A stretch of 64,000 nucleotides of DNA from Fasciolopsis buskii (lineage: Eukaryota; Platyhelminthes; Trematoda; Plagiorchiida; Fasciolidae): NCBI GenBank assembly GCA_008360955.1, contig LUCM01004270.1, positions 162,831-226,830 of the forward strand, given 5' to 3'. Both the position numbers and the translations under genes were made by a program. Below are positions 11,371 to 24,885 of the stretch, one piece after another. The stretch's first letter is position 1; each line of letters opens with the position of its first letter. The notes beneath the pieces are model-generated. The model was not told the origin of the DNA and did not search any database. It saw nothing but the letters and a program-made list of their open reading frames with translations.

Positions 11371-14300
11371 CTGAAGAAGTTCAATGGGGCAGAGCACACA
11401 GATAAAGTGACTCATGCACCGCCAGATGGACAAGGTAACTTGCAACAACATGAAGATATAATGTAGTCTTTGCATAAAATAAGCAACTTGACAACAGATT
11501 TGACCTGACAACAAAACCCACTGCCAACCAAGTAAGCCTAGGCGATGTGCATTGTCACACTGTATAAAAGGGAGATTATCATTTCAATGAAGAGATAGAA
11601 GGACATTAGAGTGATCTGCTTGAAAACCTGCGTCAGTGTACGCAGACGACCATCGAATGAATAGGATATGGTAAACACGAAGATCAGCGACGAAAGAAAA
11701 ACAAAAGTGAAAACCGTTATGTTTTTGAAAATATGCAAAACATGCCAATTGAATTGGGAAACTGTGGTCCAAAACACTTGAAATTTTCGTTTGGAAAAAT
11801 ATACCAGTCACATGGTCTTTCTTTGTGAACTGGTCACTACTGAATTTCGAGTTCAATCTGAAGCGCCTCTGTTGAGTTAAACAGAGATCGGTATGCTACT
11901 TCTGCCAGCTAGTGGATAGGACAGTATAAGGAAGCAAAATATGCTGAATCATTGCTCCTGATAATCGATTAATGAAGGAGCAACAATTGTTTCCTGAAAT
12001 TGCTAATGTCGTCTATCTATTTTGGTCCAAATGCCAAGTCTCATTTCAAGTCAAATCAAGTAATTGTGTGGATATTAAGCAAGACATACTAACCACTCAA
12101 GGAAACCGTAAACAGTTTGAAACAATTTGCAGCAAAGAAAAATGTCAGGATGTCAAGAAGTGCCTAAAAGGCTAAACGCACCTTGAATTCATTCAGAGCC
12201 TTGTTCTGTTTGCTTAAAAAACTGGTATGATGCGAATCTGTTGAGCACCGTTAAGTTGGACCATAGCCATGAATTAGGTTGTCTCAAATGCGCACAGATG
12301 AAGAGAAAATTAAATGTCTAGGGCTCTTGTAGAGTGGATAGTGTGCGTCACTCAGAATTCTACTCGGGTGTTTTTCGTGCATTTTGCGAAGACAGAATAA
12401 AGTAAAGCTTATTCGGATTCCTTACGATAATCCTGTCAACTAAGTTTATTTTTCGGTTGGCCTGCCGGCTCGGACGAGGTCTGTACTCAAAATACCAGGG
12501 ATGGCAACGGTGGATCATCTCAACGAATAAGGCAAATCGCTAGTAGTTGGCGAATGTTACACGAAGACCTTATTTCTCAGGCTGAAGTCAGGGAAAGCTT
12601 CAGAAAGGTTCGTACTCTTCTGTCTTTTCATGGGCAAGAGAGAACAACAATGCGTTTGCGTGGTTGAGTAAAATTTTGTGGGCTTCTCATCAGGTGACTA
12701 CACTGGAGTAAAACGCAGAGATGATTCATTGATTACATCAGTCAGCATAGGAGATTGTGTTCATGAAGGGCAGAGGACGAAACCTAAAGAGTACACTTAA
12801 ATGGCTTGCAGTGCATCCGTTAACGACCCATAACTTAAACAAAGTAAACAGGCAGATTCAGATTTCCAGTCAGGCGACTGTTAAGCGCTACCGTTTATGT
12901 GGCTCCTGCCATAATGGAAGACCCAATCGCCGATTTGGGGCGGAACACCGAAATCACGGGGTTGGTGCGTGAGCCTGTTAATGTACCACAGTCTGCGGTG
13001 TAAACGTTAAATGGCGCTGAGAATGACCCTTATCGCAAGAGTCAATTACTAAGCTGAAGTTAGATTGATAACATCGAAAATCCGCAGTCAGAAATTGATC
13101 TGATTCCTAAATTACGAGAATTCGACTGTGGTTACTCGGTATCCCCGGGGATCCAAGCCCAGTTGGCGCTCTGTCTATGCGACACACCTTTCATTCCAGT
13201 ACGTACTCAGTCAGTTAGTTGAACTAGTTTGATACTTTTTATCACAACTCCGCGCTAATTGTTATCGTCAATAACTTGGAATTAGATACACTTTTGGTGT
13301 TTGCAATTGATTGATTTTCACGAAATAATGTGATCGCGTTACGTTCAGTAGAAATTATCTTCCGACGCGGTTGTCAATTATTTTAAACCTTGTACTTTTA
13401 ATATTTCTCGTGCATGTTTTAACCGTCCACAAGTTAGACAATTTCCCACGAGCCAGGTAATTTGATCACCCATGGGAAATAGCGAATCAACTAACCACGT
13501 TATGCCTGCGCTTTTAAGTCACTCCAATATCCCAATCCAATTTAACTGATGTTTCGAACAAACCACAGGGAACATTGCAAGCATGCGGTCATTTTAATTG
13601 TCCTTCATGTACCAAGGTTTTTGTTAATCTGAGCCTGTCGAAAAAATCTTGGACAGTTTCATGTTCAGCAGCCGAGAAAAAAGCGGAGATTTCTTTTGCT
13701 TAAAAGTAAAATAAAGTCGATGACTTTTACTAGCAATATTACAGCACGGCAAGAAATATTTTTAATTATTATCAGCTCTAGTTTGGCATTTGTTCAGAAT
13801 TTTCTTAACGAATTTTTACTTTAAAACTTACTTTTCTTTAAGCAAGTATCACCATTGGACCACCATATAGTGAGTCGTTTTGAGATTCCGTCTGATTTCT
13901 GTTCAGCTAAGCACCATAATTTGTGCGAGCAGTCTTTCACCAAGGTGAAAATGAATCAAATAGGACCGGCAAAATATGCATGGTGATTCCGTTATTTAAA
14001 AACCTAATGGGAAATTTGCATACTAACGAGAAATTAGGGATGGAAACCCTCGGATTCTAGAATAAGTTCACAAGCACAGGCTAGCCACAATATCCTGCGG
14101 TTCACAAAGTTTCAGTTGCCGTAGTCGACATGTCACCTGCATCAAGGTCGCAGCCTTTTGGATTTGAAGCAAGAACTTGGTATGATTTACTTCTGATTAT
14201 ACGGAGCATGGTTATCATTGTGATTGCTTCTTTCATAACATCTATGTCATTACTTCCCAGCTGAGTGAATTTTTGCAAATGTTTTTGTACTAAAATGCTG

Positions 14301-17300
14301 CAGATAAAAGCTAATCTTCATCATCACCGTACTTTTCCGAAAGAAAAATTCGGTTTCCTTGTCAAAAAATCCTTTGACTGAAACCTATTCATGTCGTATG
14401 GGACAGAAATTTCTAGACTCCAGATAGTTAAATGTTATTCCGAGACCAGGATATATTGCTTGTGTCATGCACTAAATGTCATATCGTACTGGCAATAGAA
14501 TTGGAGAATAAGCTTTAAACATTTCATGCTTTCGACCTCGTGAAAGCATTTCATCATGACCGCTATAAAATTTTCTCACAGATCAAGAATTTTAGCCGAA
14601 TTTGTCTTTCGGAGAATAAGGCCAGCATCAGGCTGAATAAACGTTCGGTTCTCACTTCGTCAACTACTTGACTTAACTTATCACTGGAAATTAATTGTGC
14701 CCTTCGTTCGCAAAATTAACAAATGCGCTACCTACCGGGCTTTCGCTTTATTAGGGCTGTGAAATCTGAACATGTAGTTTCTATAGTTCAGGAAACAGAG
14801 CAATTCTTGATACCACGATGACCTAGGTTTTTGGCAAGCAGTAGGAATGACGTCCTTGTGCGAAAATGCAAATGCTTAATTCGAAACTGTGTTAGGTGAA
14901 GTTGCATGTAGAAGGGATTTATCGGTTTAGCTGATCGAGTAACCTTTTCTCGTTGCCTTATTCGCACGGAATATCGGGCGCATTTTTATTTATTCTGAAT
15001 GATTTGTGAGTGAGCTGGAATCTGAGACAGTCAGTAATGATGAACAATGATTTACGAGATTGTACTCGCATTTACATCCCCAATTTGGAGCATTTAACGA
15101 TTACTTGACACGTGTTGTTCGGTCGCATTTAAAAATTGAAGAGATAACTCGCTTGGTACATCCGACCATCGACACAGGTTTCCAGAAAATAAGCAACCCA
15201 TTGTTGTGGCTGCATTTGAAAATTTTGTTGGAGCTTGAGTTTAAAGCTTTTCCAGACACTTTTCTCGCTGTATGACATTGTCCCTGATGTGCCTGAATCC
15301 ATACAACATTAAAGCTTAGTCAACTGATTTGGTTGTAAACGGATCAGCCATATCATTTGGACGCGGGATAAATCAAATACATCTGAGCAATTATTCTTGG
15401 TTTGATTGGGAGCTTCGTACTAAAGGCTCTGGTAAGTCAAGTGCATCGATCTGATGCAAATTTCGGCTTTTGACTTTCTCCGGTCCTTGTGACTTGTGAC
15501 TTGGGACCATTTATCATCATTCATCAAATCATTCTTTGTTCCGGCAACAATTGTGTTTATTGGATCCCATTTTTAATAACAGCTGACATATGACATGCCA
15601 GTACTGTATGGCAACTTCATACCCTTTTTCGAGACGTAGGCTGAATCGAAATTATCCGTGCGCGAGCTGCTTCCGTTTCTTGGGTGCCAATGACAGGTCA
15701 ATTCAAGCATTATTTTGATGTAGGCGGGACTCGTATGAAGTGATCTTTATAAGCATGAATGGGTCGTATTGATGATAAGTCGATCGAATCCCTGTGTCAA
15801 AATTTTATTGAATTTCTGCTACGTTTTCACCTCGGTGGTCTTTCTCTTAACATTGCAAAAGTTCACTGTCAGTTAATAAACAATCATACCAAGCAACAGA
15901 TTTGCAAATCTTGATTAAGAAAAAGGCACTTGATACCAGATCGAAGTATTGTTTTTACTCTTTTCTTTTAAAATCAGAACGAATAATAAAACCTTGTTCT
16001 TAACAAATCTGGAGAAATGGACCTCACGAACAACTTGCGTATGAATAAGTTAGTGGGTCTGCACTAATGAATTCAGATCATTTGAAGGAATGAATATCGT
16101 GGTTTCATTACTCAGAAGACCCACTGGAGCAAACATTCTGCACCATTGTAAATCACTTTATTTTTTGTATGTTTGTCGTTTTGCGGTACAAGAAACGAGG
16201 ACAAAAGTGAACCGGGAGTGGACCGAGAAGAACTCTGTAGCAGCACATGCCAAAGTCAACTTTAACCCTGTCGTTTGCAGTGATGTCAATGTGTAACATC
16301 AAAGTGACTAGTGGAACTAGAATGTGGGCAATGTAAAAAGAAGCATTTTCTTGATGTAGCGCATAGCTGACGATCAGCACTAATGTGAGATAATGTGATC
16401 TCACCCAAGTACTCATCGTGTGACATCACTGTTTAAATGTATTGCTAATGAAACCTAAGAAAAATGAAACAACTATACAATGTTTCTGTGCTTCCATAGT
16501 GGTCAGCTGAGCGTTGAGGTCAGGTGATGACTAAGTCCGTGAGACTACATAATGTGCTAAAAATAGTTGGACCTACTTAGACCTCAGCTTAATGGAAATA
16601 TCCTAGTTAAAAAATCGAATACAAATAGGAGAAGCGAAAAATTGCACATTGCCTCTTTCTTGCAAATCTTGATGGGGGACATTAGTTTCCACTGTGGGAC
16701 AGTTTGCAAATGTGCTGTTGACGATTAAAATGGAAGGGCTCGTTGGGATGCATGGGAATCAGTGTTCCAAATAAAACGGAATATTGGATGCAAAAATCTG
16801 AGTAGATCAACCCCTTGTGAGAAAAAAGACGCTCCAGTATTTCAGTGGTAGAACTGTTGCGCCTATGTAAGCTTTCGTGGCGTAAAATGGGGCAATCGTC
16901 ACTTGGCTCAAATACTATGTCTATATTATTTATTTATCTTATTGAGATCTGTCGTAGACTAGAAACGGATGCCTGGTTGCCGAGAATCTCATCCATTTGG
17001 TTGTAAACAGCGAAAACACAAAAAAGGGTTTAATTCAGCATTAAGTTCAGCGCTCAGCGCACCAATAAAACTGCGGAAGCGTAACTAAGGTGCCTTGTGC
17101 ACCTTAAGAATATCGGTGCCCTAACAGGAACAACCTCATCAGCACAAACAAAGATAATACAACCAGACTTATTTCTATTTATCTTAGATCCTAGCAAACA
17201 CTTTGTTGCTGTAAATGATTTTTTTGTCCGATATTCTATTTTCTACCAGCAAAAGACATTTTAGATAATCCACTCTTGAATTCCACCAAATAATGCCTGA

Positions 17301-17953
17301 AAATCATGGTCCGCCCAATGCCAACATCTGTAACATTTTTTGTCTGCCTGTAAAACTGCTGTCTATGAGGTTGTGAACTTATTCCATTGACGTATTTTTC
17401 CTTTCTGCACTGCATTCAGTTCCGTCTTTGATTGTGTTTGGTACCTCACAGCACTATCTACTCAAAGTGGGCTAGGCGATGACGATGAATTAAATATAAT
17501 GCTAGTAAGATATAATAAGTCGAAGAAATACACACCAGAAAAAGAAGGATTGCGAATGCAAGAATGCTGCTGGTTAGGAAATTTAGTCACATCAGCAATT
17601 GTCTGCTTGACCCAAACCCCGTGACCTAACCCGACGAAATGGAGCCAGTCCACTGATTAAGGCCTTCATGCTTTTCTATCATTTGACCATCTGACCACCT
17701 CGGATCAGATTTCAACAATCTCGTGCCTCAGAAAGTAAACTACAGCCAGACCGGCGTTCGGCTGCCTTGTGGGAAGCATGTTTCAAACTCATGAATCTAA
17801 TAACATCCGATGCCCCTTCTTAAGACTGAATCTTCGGGCCCAGTACCTAACGTTTAAGGGCAAATTTTTCTGGGCCTTGTAGTAGGACCGACCTTACTGG
17901 CATTTTGTAAACTTGACCTCTGATGATAATCCGATATCAAGCAGACACCAAAG
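11371..17953. other. long AT-rich non-coding stretch
   Basis: No convincing exon, RNA gene or transposon was seen over about 6.6 kb. Runs of A or T and short direct repeats of no clear family occur, and frames are broken throughout. A minus-strand open piece at about 14139-14195 has a usable donor (gtgaca) and a weak acceptor, but it is only 18 codons and is not called. Confidence 0.45.
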
Positions 17954-18568
17954 ATGGCATCCGATATGCGGCCACCAGGTGAGATGGAAATGGCGAAGCA
18001 AATTGACTTATCCAACTACCCAGACCTATCAGTGCAAACGCAAGATTCTGCCTTGAATCAACCCAGTGCATAATGACGTTGGCCTAGTAATATGACTGCC
18101 AGAATGGTTTGATAGCTCCAAGTGTACACCACAAGTCCATAAACCCTCAACTTAAAACCGTCAAAATCATCCGCAAGTTCATCTTGAAATACCTATGTTG
18201 TACCAGCCGTGTTGCTGCCTTCGCACCGTCAGCTATGCAGACTTGGATGACGATTTCTTGGCTCTAGGAGGTGAAATTCGGTCCAATCGGACTTTGGTGA
18301 TGTCAGTAAAAGACGGAAAAACACCATAAGAAACATCGCGGACCTGTAGTTTAAGGTGAGGCTACGAGCTGGTGCCAAGTATACAAGGCCGCTTTGTTTT
18401 GGTCCGACAAGACATGTGACGCAGAGGCAAGATTATGGTCAGGAAACAGGACTGGTCGACAAGCCCGGCTGGACTAAGGCCAGCAACGCACAGACCAAGG
18501 TTGAATCGACTGCAAGCCGGAAAGTGAAGAGAAACCAATCAGTCACCAAAACTGTCGACCAAAAATAA
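17954..18568 (+). pseudogene. broken coding block, GC-richer than its surroundings
   Basis: Three plus-strand peptides follow each other closely in different frames. The first starts with ATG at 17954 and runs about 39 residues (MASDMRPPGEMEMAK...) to a stop. The second runs about 57 codons to the TAA at 18327-18329 and contains VSYADLDDDFLALGGEIRSN. The third, 18356-18568, is basic and rich in Lys, Thr, Gln and Ser, and ends TKTVDQK before a TAA that overlaps an AATAAA. Base composition is clearly richer in G+C than its surroundings. The pattern fits one ancestral reading frame broken by indels, either a pseudogene or the non-enzymatic part of a transposable element. No domain is recognised. 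Confidence 0.35.
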
Positions 18569-18993
18569 ATGGTTTCGATTTTTCTGATAGGAAGAAACTC
18601 TTTCTGACCAGAATGCGGGCGCTGGATTGTCCCCGCTTGTGGACTGGGACTGAAATAGAGTGAGGAAGGAAGTTGTTATAGTTAGCGATATCAATGGTTC
18701 TATTTTAAAGCGCATACCAATTCAGATGTAACGATTTTATCAGTACCAGGTCTGCTATTTCATTTCATTTGATATCCGGTGTATTTTTATAGGAATTCGG
18801 GTAGCCATTCGACAAATATAACCAAACTAGAAACAATGCTACAGAGACTAGAAATATTGCGAAAAAGTTACATGATGAAGAATGGACATTCATCTTAACT
18901 CGTCCTTTGCTTGTGCCTGTTTAATTGTGAGAAAATGGAGGCTCCTACAATACGAGATCCGGGGATAATGTGATTCTCCAGTGTTTGAATGGT

Positions 18994-19024
18994 TTATATA
19001 TATATGTATATATATATATATATG
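18994..19024. repeat. (TA)n microsatellite
   Basis: A run of TA dinucleotides of about 30 bases is interrupted once by TG near 19006. It is an ordinary dinucleotide microsatellite; the open frames that cross it on both strands (Tyr-Ile repeats) are an artefact of the repeat. Confidence 0.9.
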
Positions 19025-22000
19025 CAGTTTCTCTGTATCAAATGAACATACGATTTTATCATTTTTGTTACGTTGTGCAAATGAACATGCACGGGGTCGA
19101 TTTAAATCAACTGGCCTCACCTGGAATACTTGGTGGCCAAATCCACTCGGGAACAGTTACAACTGACGCTTGGTGGGACACGATAAGGAATTTGCGCAAA
19201 GCAGATTTAGCCAAACGATTAATGGTCTGTCAAATTAATTGTTGCACTTGTTTTTCTGAAATCGATCGGCCGGTAACGGTAAAACTATTCCACTCGAAGT
19301 AGCTTGGTTTGTCATATTAGACTAATGGTTAGAGTCGGTAGTTTTCATTCGTCTTCTTACTCGTCCATCTGCCTTTCCAAGTTATGGTAAAAGATGTAAT
19401 CTAATCTCAGATAATATATATCTGACATTCAGTCTATCGGCCTGGTTCGTCTGTGCCAAGCAGTTCAGAATAAAATCGTTTTTGAATGTTGCGATCTCGG
19501 TCCCTATGTCTTTGGGCAGTTATTGTTCAATGCTGTCATCCTATCGAAGCCGTCTTAGTGAATGGGAGCCTGAATAATACTGACATTTTAATATCAGTAT
19601 GCATCAAAATGCGGTTCGCGAATGTGTTGAATTATGTGTTGATGTATACATATATTTGTGAATGTTTGTGTATAGGCTAGATAGGCATACAAGTAGGAGC
19701 ATGGATGATAAGATAGATGGACATGAAAAATATGGACACATCGATGATTATTCCCCGCGGCTAGTAATGTTGATGACCCTGATAGTATTGATGGCCGGAA
19801 GCGCTGAAAATAGTTCTCAGTGGTTCACACTCGATTTTTGCCATTCCAAAATAAGATAGCAATCGGTTGTCATTAGTGCCCATCTTTCTTGACTTTACTG
19901 ATTCAGACTGAAGTACATGGTATACTAAGCTCTTTTCTTCTGATATGAACAGATGTCCTTCATGTTCTTTTGGAATAGGGAAATTGTTTCCCCGGAATTT
20001 CGGTTGCCTAGAGGTTGTGTTCCAACCTTCTTGATAATACAGAGTTTATCGTCAAAATTCACTTGAGTCAATGACGTTCAATGCATTGGAGACAACTAAC
20101 AGCTGCATAATTTTTGCAAAAATGCCACATCCGCAGAACTCTTAAAAAGTCGTACACAAGGCGCTGACTGACTTTGCTGTATTGAGGCACGGACACAGAA
20201 GTCTACTAGCTTCCAATATGTGACAGATTTACTTTACAGGTCGCTATAGCAACTACGACGAGCGGAAATTACTACAAAACCGTTCGTGTGCCTTATTCGT
20301 ATTACCAATAAACTCTGAAATTTTATAACAATAATAATTATCAACGCTAACGAATACGGATTTTCTTCTCTCTTGTAACGGAAGCATGAAGGTGTTCCAG
20401 TTACATCTCCGAAATCACTGATAACTGTTTTTAGTTATACTGACCGCCAATTATAGTGAACTCACAGCTCACAAATAAGTAAATTTTATTTTGATCAACC
20501 GTTCTACTTGAATGAACCAAAACTACATAATGCGATGTTTTTCAGACTGCTTTCGTCTCAATAAGTGGTTTTTACTTGCACACTATCAAATTTGTTGGTT
20601 TCAAGTGCATCCAAAACTTCCGCTGTTTAAAGTTCTCTTCCATGTGTAATTTTTCAGAAACTTGAAAATTGAACAATTCGGTTTGATTAAAATGCATCAA
20701 CAAACCGAGTCTAAATCAAATCGCTTTATTATTTCCAATTATAGGGCTGTCAAGTTTTTGAACACATCGTGATTTAAAATTCCATTCTAGATCTATGCTT
20801 GACAGTAGCTTCAGGCGAATTTATCGAGTTGCTTACGCAAACTCTGCTAACGTGGTATTTGTTCGGAACAATATCGATCTGCTGGAATGAGCGGTTACAA
20901 CTTTAACTAGATGATTCTGCGAAAACCGAATTAAAGATAATAGGCACTAGATAATTCAAACTGAATGGAAAAATCTCAATGCCCGAGCAAGTGACCAACG
21001 GTTCAAGGAGGAGCTTCCTCCAACTTCCTTAAATACTCGCAACTTGTGTATATCACGTGGATCAGCATCTTTCCAAACAAGCACTATTGTGTCTCGATGC
21101 AAAGCTGTTCACCTGGCATCAGTTGACTTTCAAGCTCGATCCTTTCTCGTTTGCCATCGGTCGTTGTGGACGTGAGTACAAGTCAGCTGTTCCATCGGTA
21201 AACTGTGGTAGCCCAAAATTTTTGGTGCCCAGAAATGTACACTTTCATCAGTGGCAGTCATTAGGCAAGGTTTGCTTCAAGTAGGAAATCACTTTTCCGG
21301 TCTTTAATGCGAAATGTGCACTAATCATCTAATTGATTCCACGGACCAACCGGAGAAAATGACCATTGACCACTCGAAAAGTGATAAAATTAGTAGGATA
21401 GAAAACGGCTTCATAATACGATCTAAAATCCCGTGTGGAACATACGTAACCTAGTATGGGTGATTTTTTGTTAAGCAGCTTGATGCAAACCAACGAGTGG
21501 AATGTAGAAACCTATCCAAGAAATCTGTTTTCCTGCTGGACGTTCCGGGATTAGTTTGAAAGGCACTTTATTTAGACGAATCTCTAAATACGAATTACTT
21601 TTCCTTCCCCTGGATCGCCTAAAGAAATAGGCTTTTTCGTTCAAGATGTTCGTGTTTATTGTATCAATACACCTGAAAACAGTAAGTCAGCATCTCCCAT
21701 GTTGGGTGCAACCCACTTTTACTATTCTGCGTCAGATTGATAGCCCAAAGTTTTCGTTGTCTTCAGAGCTAGTGATACTGAACGGTGACGGTTAGATACC
21801 AGTAAATTTGTTAAATTTGTATATATATATATGTTATATATATATTCATGTCTATCCAACCAACGACTAGTAAGTATTTTTTAGCATTACTTGAGCGGTC
21901 TGCATGCCAAGTTATATATTCATCACAAATGCGTGCTGATCAGGTGACATCGAAAACATGGTCACTGAATGGATGACAGGTCGGGAAAAATGAGATAAAG

Positions 22001-22300
22001 AGCAAACACCACCTTCAGTTGGCTTCCCTCAAGTTAGTTCTGCACCACAACGCAAGAGTTGCTGATTTTTTAGTCTGATCTATTTGCCTTCTGCAAGTGG
22101 TAGGCTGTCCAACGGTGCAGGCAGAAGTAGAAAAGTAACGTAATAGGCATGCCAGGAGGAGATGACCGAAGACCCAAACCTAAGAGGCTCTGGGAATGCC
22201 TGATGATGATAACAATATGGCTCGATTTCCGCCGTTCGAATGTGGCTAGATATTGTGGCACAGAAAGGAATGAACATTGTACCGTTTGTGTTGTGCTCAC
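19025..22300. other. non-coding stretch
   Basis: A plus-strand frame continues from the TA repeat to about 19302 and reads plausibly (VDLNQLASPGILGGQ), but it has no acceptor or donor of note and no family resemblance. A tRNA A-box-like string lies near 19320-19340 with no matching B box. A second TA-type repeat lies near 21.8 kb. Nothing else is supported. Confidence 0.4.
21819..21846. repeat. (TA)n microsatellite
   Basis: About 28 bases of TA repeat are interrupted by GT in the middle. It is the same simple-sequence type as the one at 19.0 kb, with no flanking element visible. Confidence 0.9.
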
Positions 22301-22376
22301 CTTTTGAAACCGGATTAGAATCAGGGTCAAGCTAGTTTCGATGAGGTATTTGCGAGGACCCATAACATGTACTGGA
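22301..22376 (-). CDS. weak candidate exon, unknown
   Basis: The minus strand has 25 open codons (including VMGPRKYLIETSLTLILIRF) followed directly by a good donor (CAAAAG then gtgagc). The acceptor side is poor: the AG follows an AT repeat with no pyrimidine tract. The frame enters after one base and leaves in phase 0. An alternative is a first exon starting at the ATG in this frame. The peptide is not recognised. Confidence 0.2.
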
Positions 22377-24228
22377 CTGCTTCATATATTCATATATAGC
22401 CTAGTACTTCCCGCTAAATCTGCTACAGGACTGTTTTGAACAACAATTCTTTGGCAGAATCTGTTAGAAGGGCATGCTTATTCTGGCGCATTTTAAAAGG
22501 AATTGCAACTGAAGAAACATCTCAAAGAGCAAACGTCTAATGCTAGAAATAGACGAGTAGTTGGAGGGATTCAAGCACGAGGGTTACATGTAATAATTGC
22601 CGAAAAGTCCTCCAATTTGCCATTTTTTGTTTCTGTTTCTCCAGAAGACCACTTTGCTTTTAGAGATATTGTTAATTTTCAAAAACTTAATCAGTGGTTC
22701 GGAAGCCGCCATTGTTCTGGCAGCTCAGTAATCCCATTCTCGAGCATTCGTGTTTGCTTGTGAATCTTCGGGCATTCTTGTTAGTCTTCTAGTCTTGTTG
22801 AATTGCTTTTTGCAGCCAGAGCAAGGCATCACTGCCCACATTAGGACTTTGATTTGACCCATATTCTGCATTTTATTGCAATGTTTACTGATTTGTGAAC
22901 GTTCAGGTATTCAATGAATCTACTTAAAGTCATTTATTTTCAGATTTGTTGCAAGCAGTTGTATCGTCACTGGGCGGAAGATTCTGCGGAGTTCTGGAAT
23001 GATTCGGAAAATGATTGCTTAAACTCACCGGTCAGTTTTACTCATAAAATCTTACTTAAATAATCCCCCCGATGATTCTAACACAACCGATAGGGGCGAT
23101 TGTAAAAAAGATTTTTATCGTAGGTTATAGCTAGATTTTTTAAGCCTGATCTGATAAAATTTGTTTGCGAGCCAGAAATGAAAGCCACAATGGCCTGACT
23201 CAAACGTAAACAGAAAGTCTGGTGTTTAGAATGTGATGCGGTCCGTAATGCACCTCTTGTTCCATGTGTATTTTTAAGGATGATTACGAAGCGCAGAGAG
23301 GACTGTCCCTTTGATTTTAAGCATAAAAGAGTTTGTTCGATTTTGTGGCTATAAAAGATACCGGAGCAATTAATCTCCCAACTGCTTGTTCCAGTATGCA
23401 CGCCAGTCGCTCCAGCAATTATACAAAAACAAGAATCCACTTTACGATTCCAATTGCGGCATGATGAAAATGACACAAAACGCAAATTAAATATACGACC
23501 GCATTATCGATTCGCACCGCACCATAACCCTTTCGAAGACCTCGGTTCAAGTATAATAACTTTATCTTGTCTATGTCCTTGTGTATTGTCTAGAAGAAAG
23601 GTCATTTGAAATGATTATAAGTTTGTGTTTATATACGGTCACATTTTTGTGCCGACTTCATGGCTGAAAGCGGTTGTAAAACATGTATAAACTAGTAAAA
23701 CCATTCAAAATGTGGGAAACAATTCGGGGCTGAAAACCACAATGTTCAATGCGGTCATCCAGCTGACGTGCTTACGTTATGCTGACTGCCCTGGTTATCC
23801 CTCATCAACTATTCAAAGTTTTCCAATCTGAGATGTGTAAAATCAGGTTTCCGAAGGTTTTCATAGATACAATCCAAGAAGGTTAACAGCGCATGACTAT
23901 TAATCATACTCATATTTAGTATTAACTACTCACTGAAGTCTAAACTATGTACACCATTTCTTTTTTGTCGTTCTTTCAAGTCAGTTTCCTTGAAGCGTGT
24001 CAAAAATGGATATCGAAATCCCACGATTATTGGGTCCGGCAGATCGACACGATAATGGAAAATGAAGTGAGTATTCGCAGAAAAAAAACATTTTGACGAT
24101 TTCAGACAGCAATGGTGCCAAACTCTTCATGACATTTGCCCGAAACTACGCGTTGTAACAGTTGAAAAATGGTCAGGTCCAAAACATAACCCACTTTTTT
24201 GTTGTTTAAAGTGATACTTGATTCTCAC

Positions 24229-24408
24229 ATTTTCTGCTCGATGTTTTGGACAATTACTTTCATTTCTTGCTGCAAGTTCTATTCTGCTTTTGACACTTGG
24301 ATCACTGGTGATGCAATACACTCTTGCTACTCTTGCAGCATCCTTGCTAGGTGACATTTTTATTGACGTATGAATTGACTCATCTGTTTCCAAGTGAAAT
24401 AAGCTGAG
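24229..24408 (-). CDS. candidate internal exon (60 codons, phase 0/0), unknown
   Basis: On the minus strand a clean acceptor (ctcctttttcag) is followed by exactly 180 open nucleotides and a donor (AAAAT then gtgaga). Both ends are in phase 0. The peptide is hydrophilic and looks ordinary for a soluble protein or linker, with SPSKDAARVARV and SRIELAARNESNCPK. The frame stays open past the donor to 24127, so a longer or terminal exon is possible. No domain is recognised and no neighbouring exon in matching phase was found with certainty. Confidence 0.33.
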
Positions 24409-24836
24409 CTGAAAAAGGAGAAAATTCGACAAAAAGCAACTTTGAGCTGATTTCTTGCACAGAATCGACAGTTTTCAAACAGCTTGATGCTTATTTAGAT
24501 GACGCTACCCATCCCGCTAGGCCAATCTTCTGAATGCTTCAAACCGAATTCTTACCACGGTAACTGATGTTTCTGCTCTTGAAAACGTAACAATTTCCCA
24601 AAATTGCCGATAATAAGCCGTTTTTGCTTTTTTTGTTGACTCACATGAAAGGCAACTGAAACACGCACTAGGGTTTCCAATGGAAGCTCAGTGACTCCTG
24701 AACACTTGTATCGGTTTGGGTAGGCATGCTAGAAATGCTGTTAAAGATCGTTTAGCAAACCCTAGTTTGATGTTGCCACTGTCGATAATAGGAAATTCAG
24801 GAAACGGATAGATCTTCGTGCTTCAGTTTTACTCAC

Positions 24837-24885
24837 CAAATAGAGCCATATTCTAGGCAAATTTTAGCTTTTCCGTTATTTTCCA
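24837..24885 (-). CDS. weak candidate small exon, unknown
   Basis: Forty-nine open nucleotides lie between an AG (ctgtaatcag) and a strong donor (gtgagt) on the minus strand. The frame completes one codon with two bases, then runs ENNGKAKICLEYGSI, and leaves two bases. Its exit phase does not match the entry phase of the candidate at 24229-24408, so the two are not directly adjacent exons if both are real. Short length makes chance likely. Confidence 0.18.

Noticed and set aside
19318..19345. tRNA A-box-like string on the plus strand
   Set aside because: No B box or foldable arms downstream.
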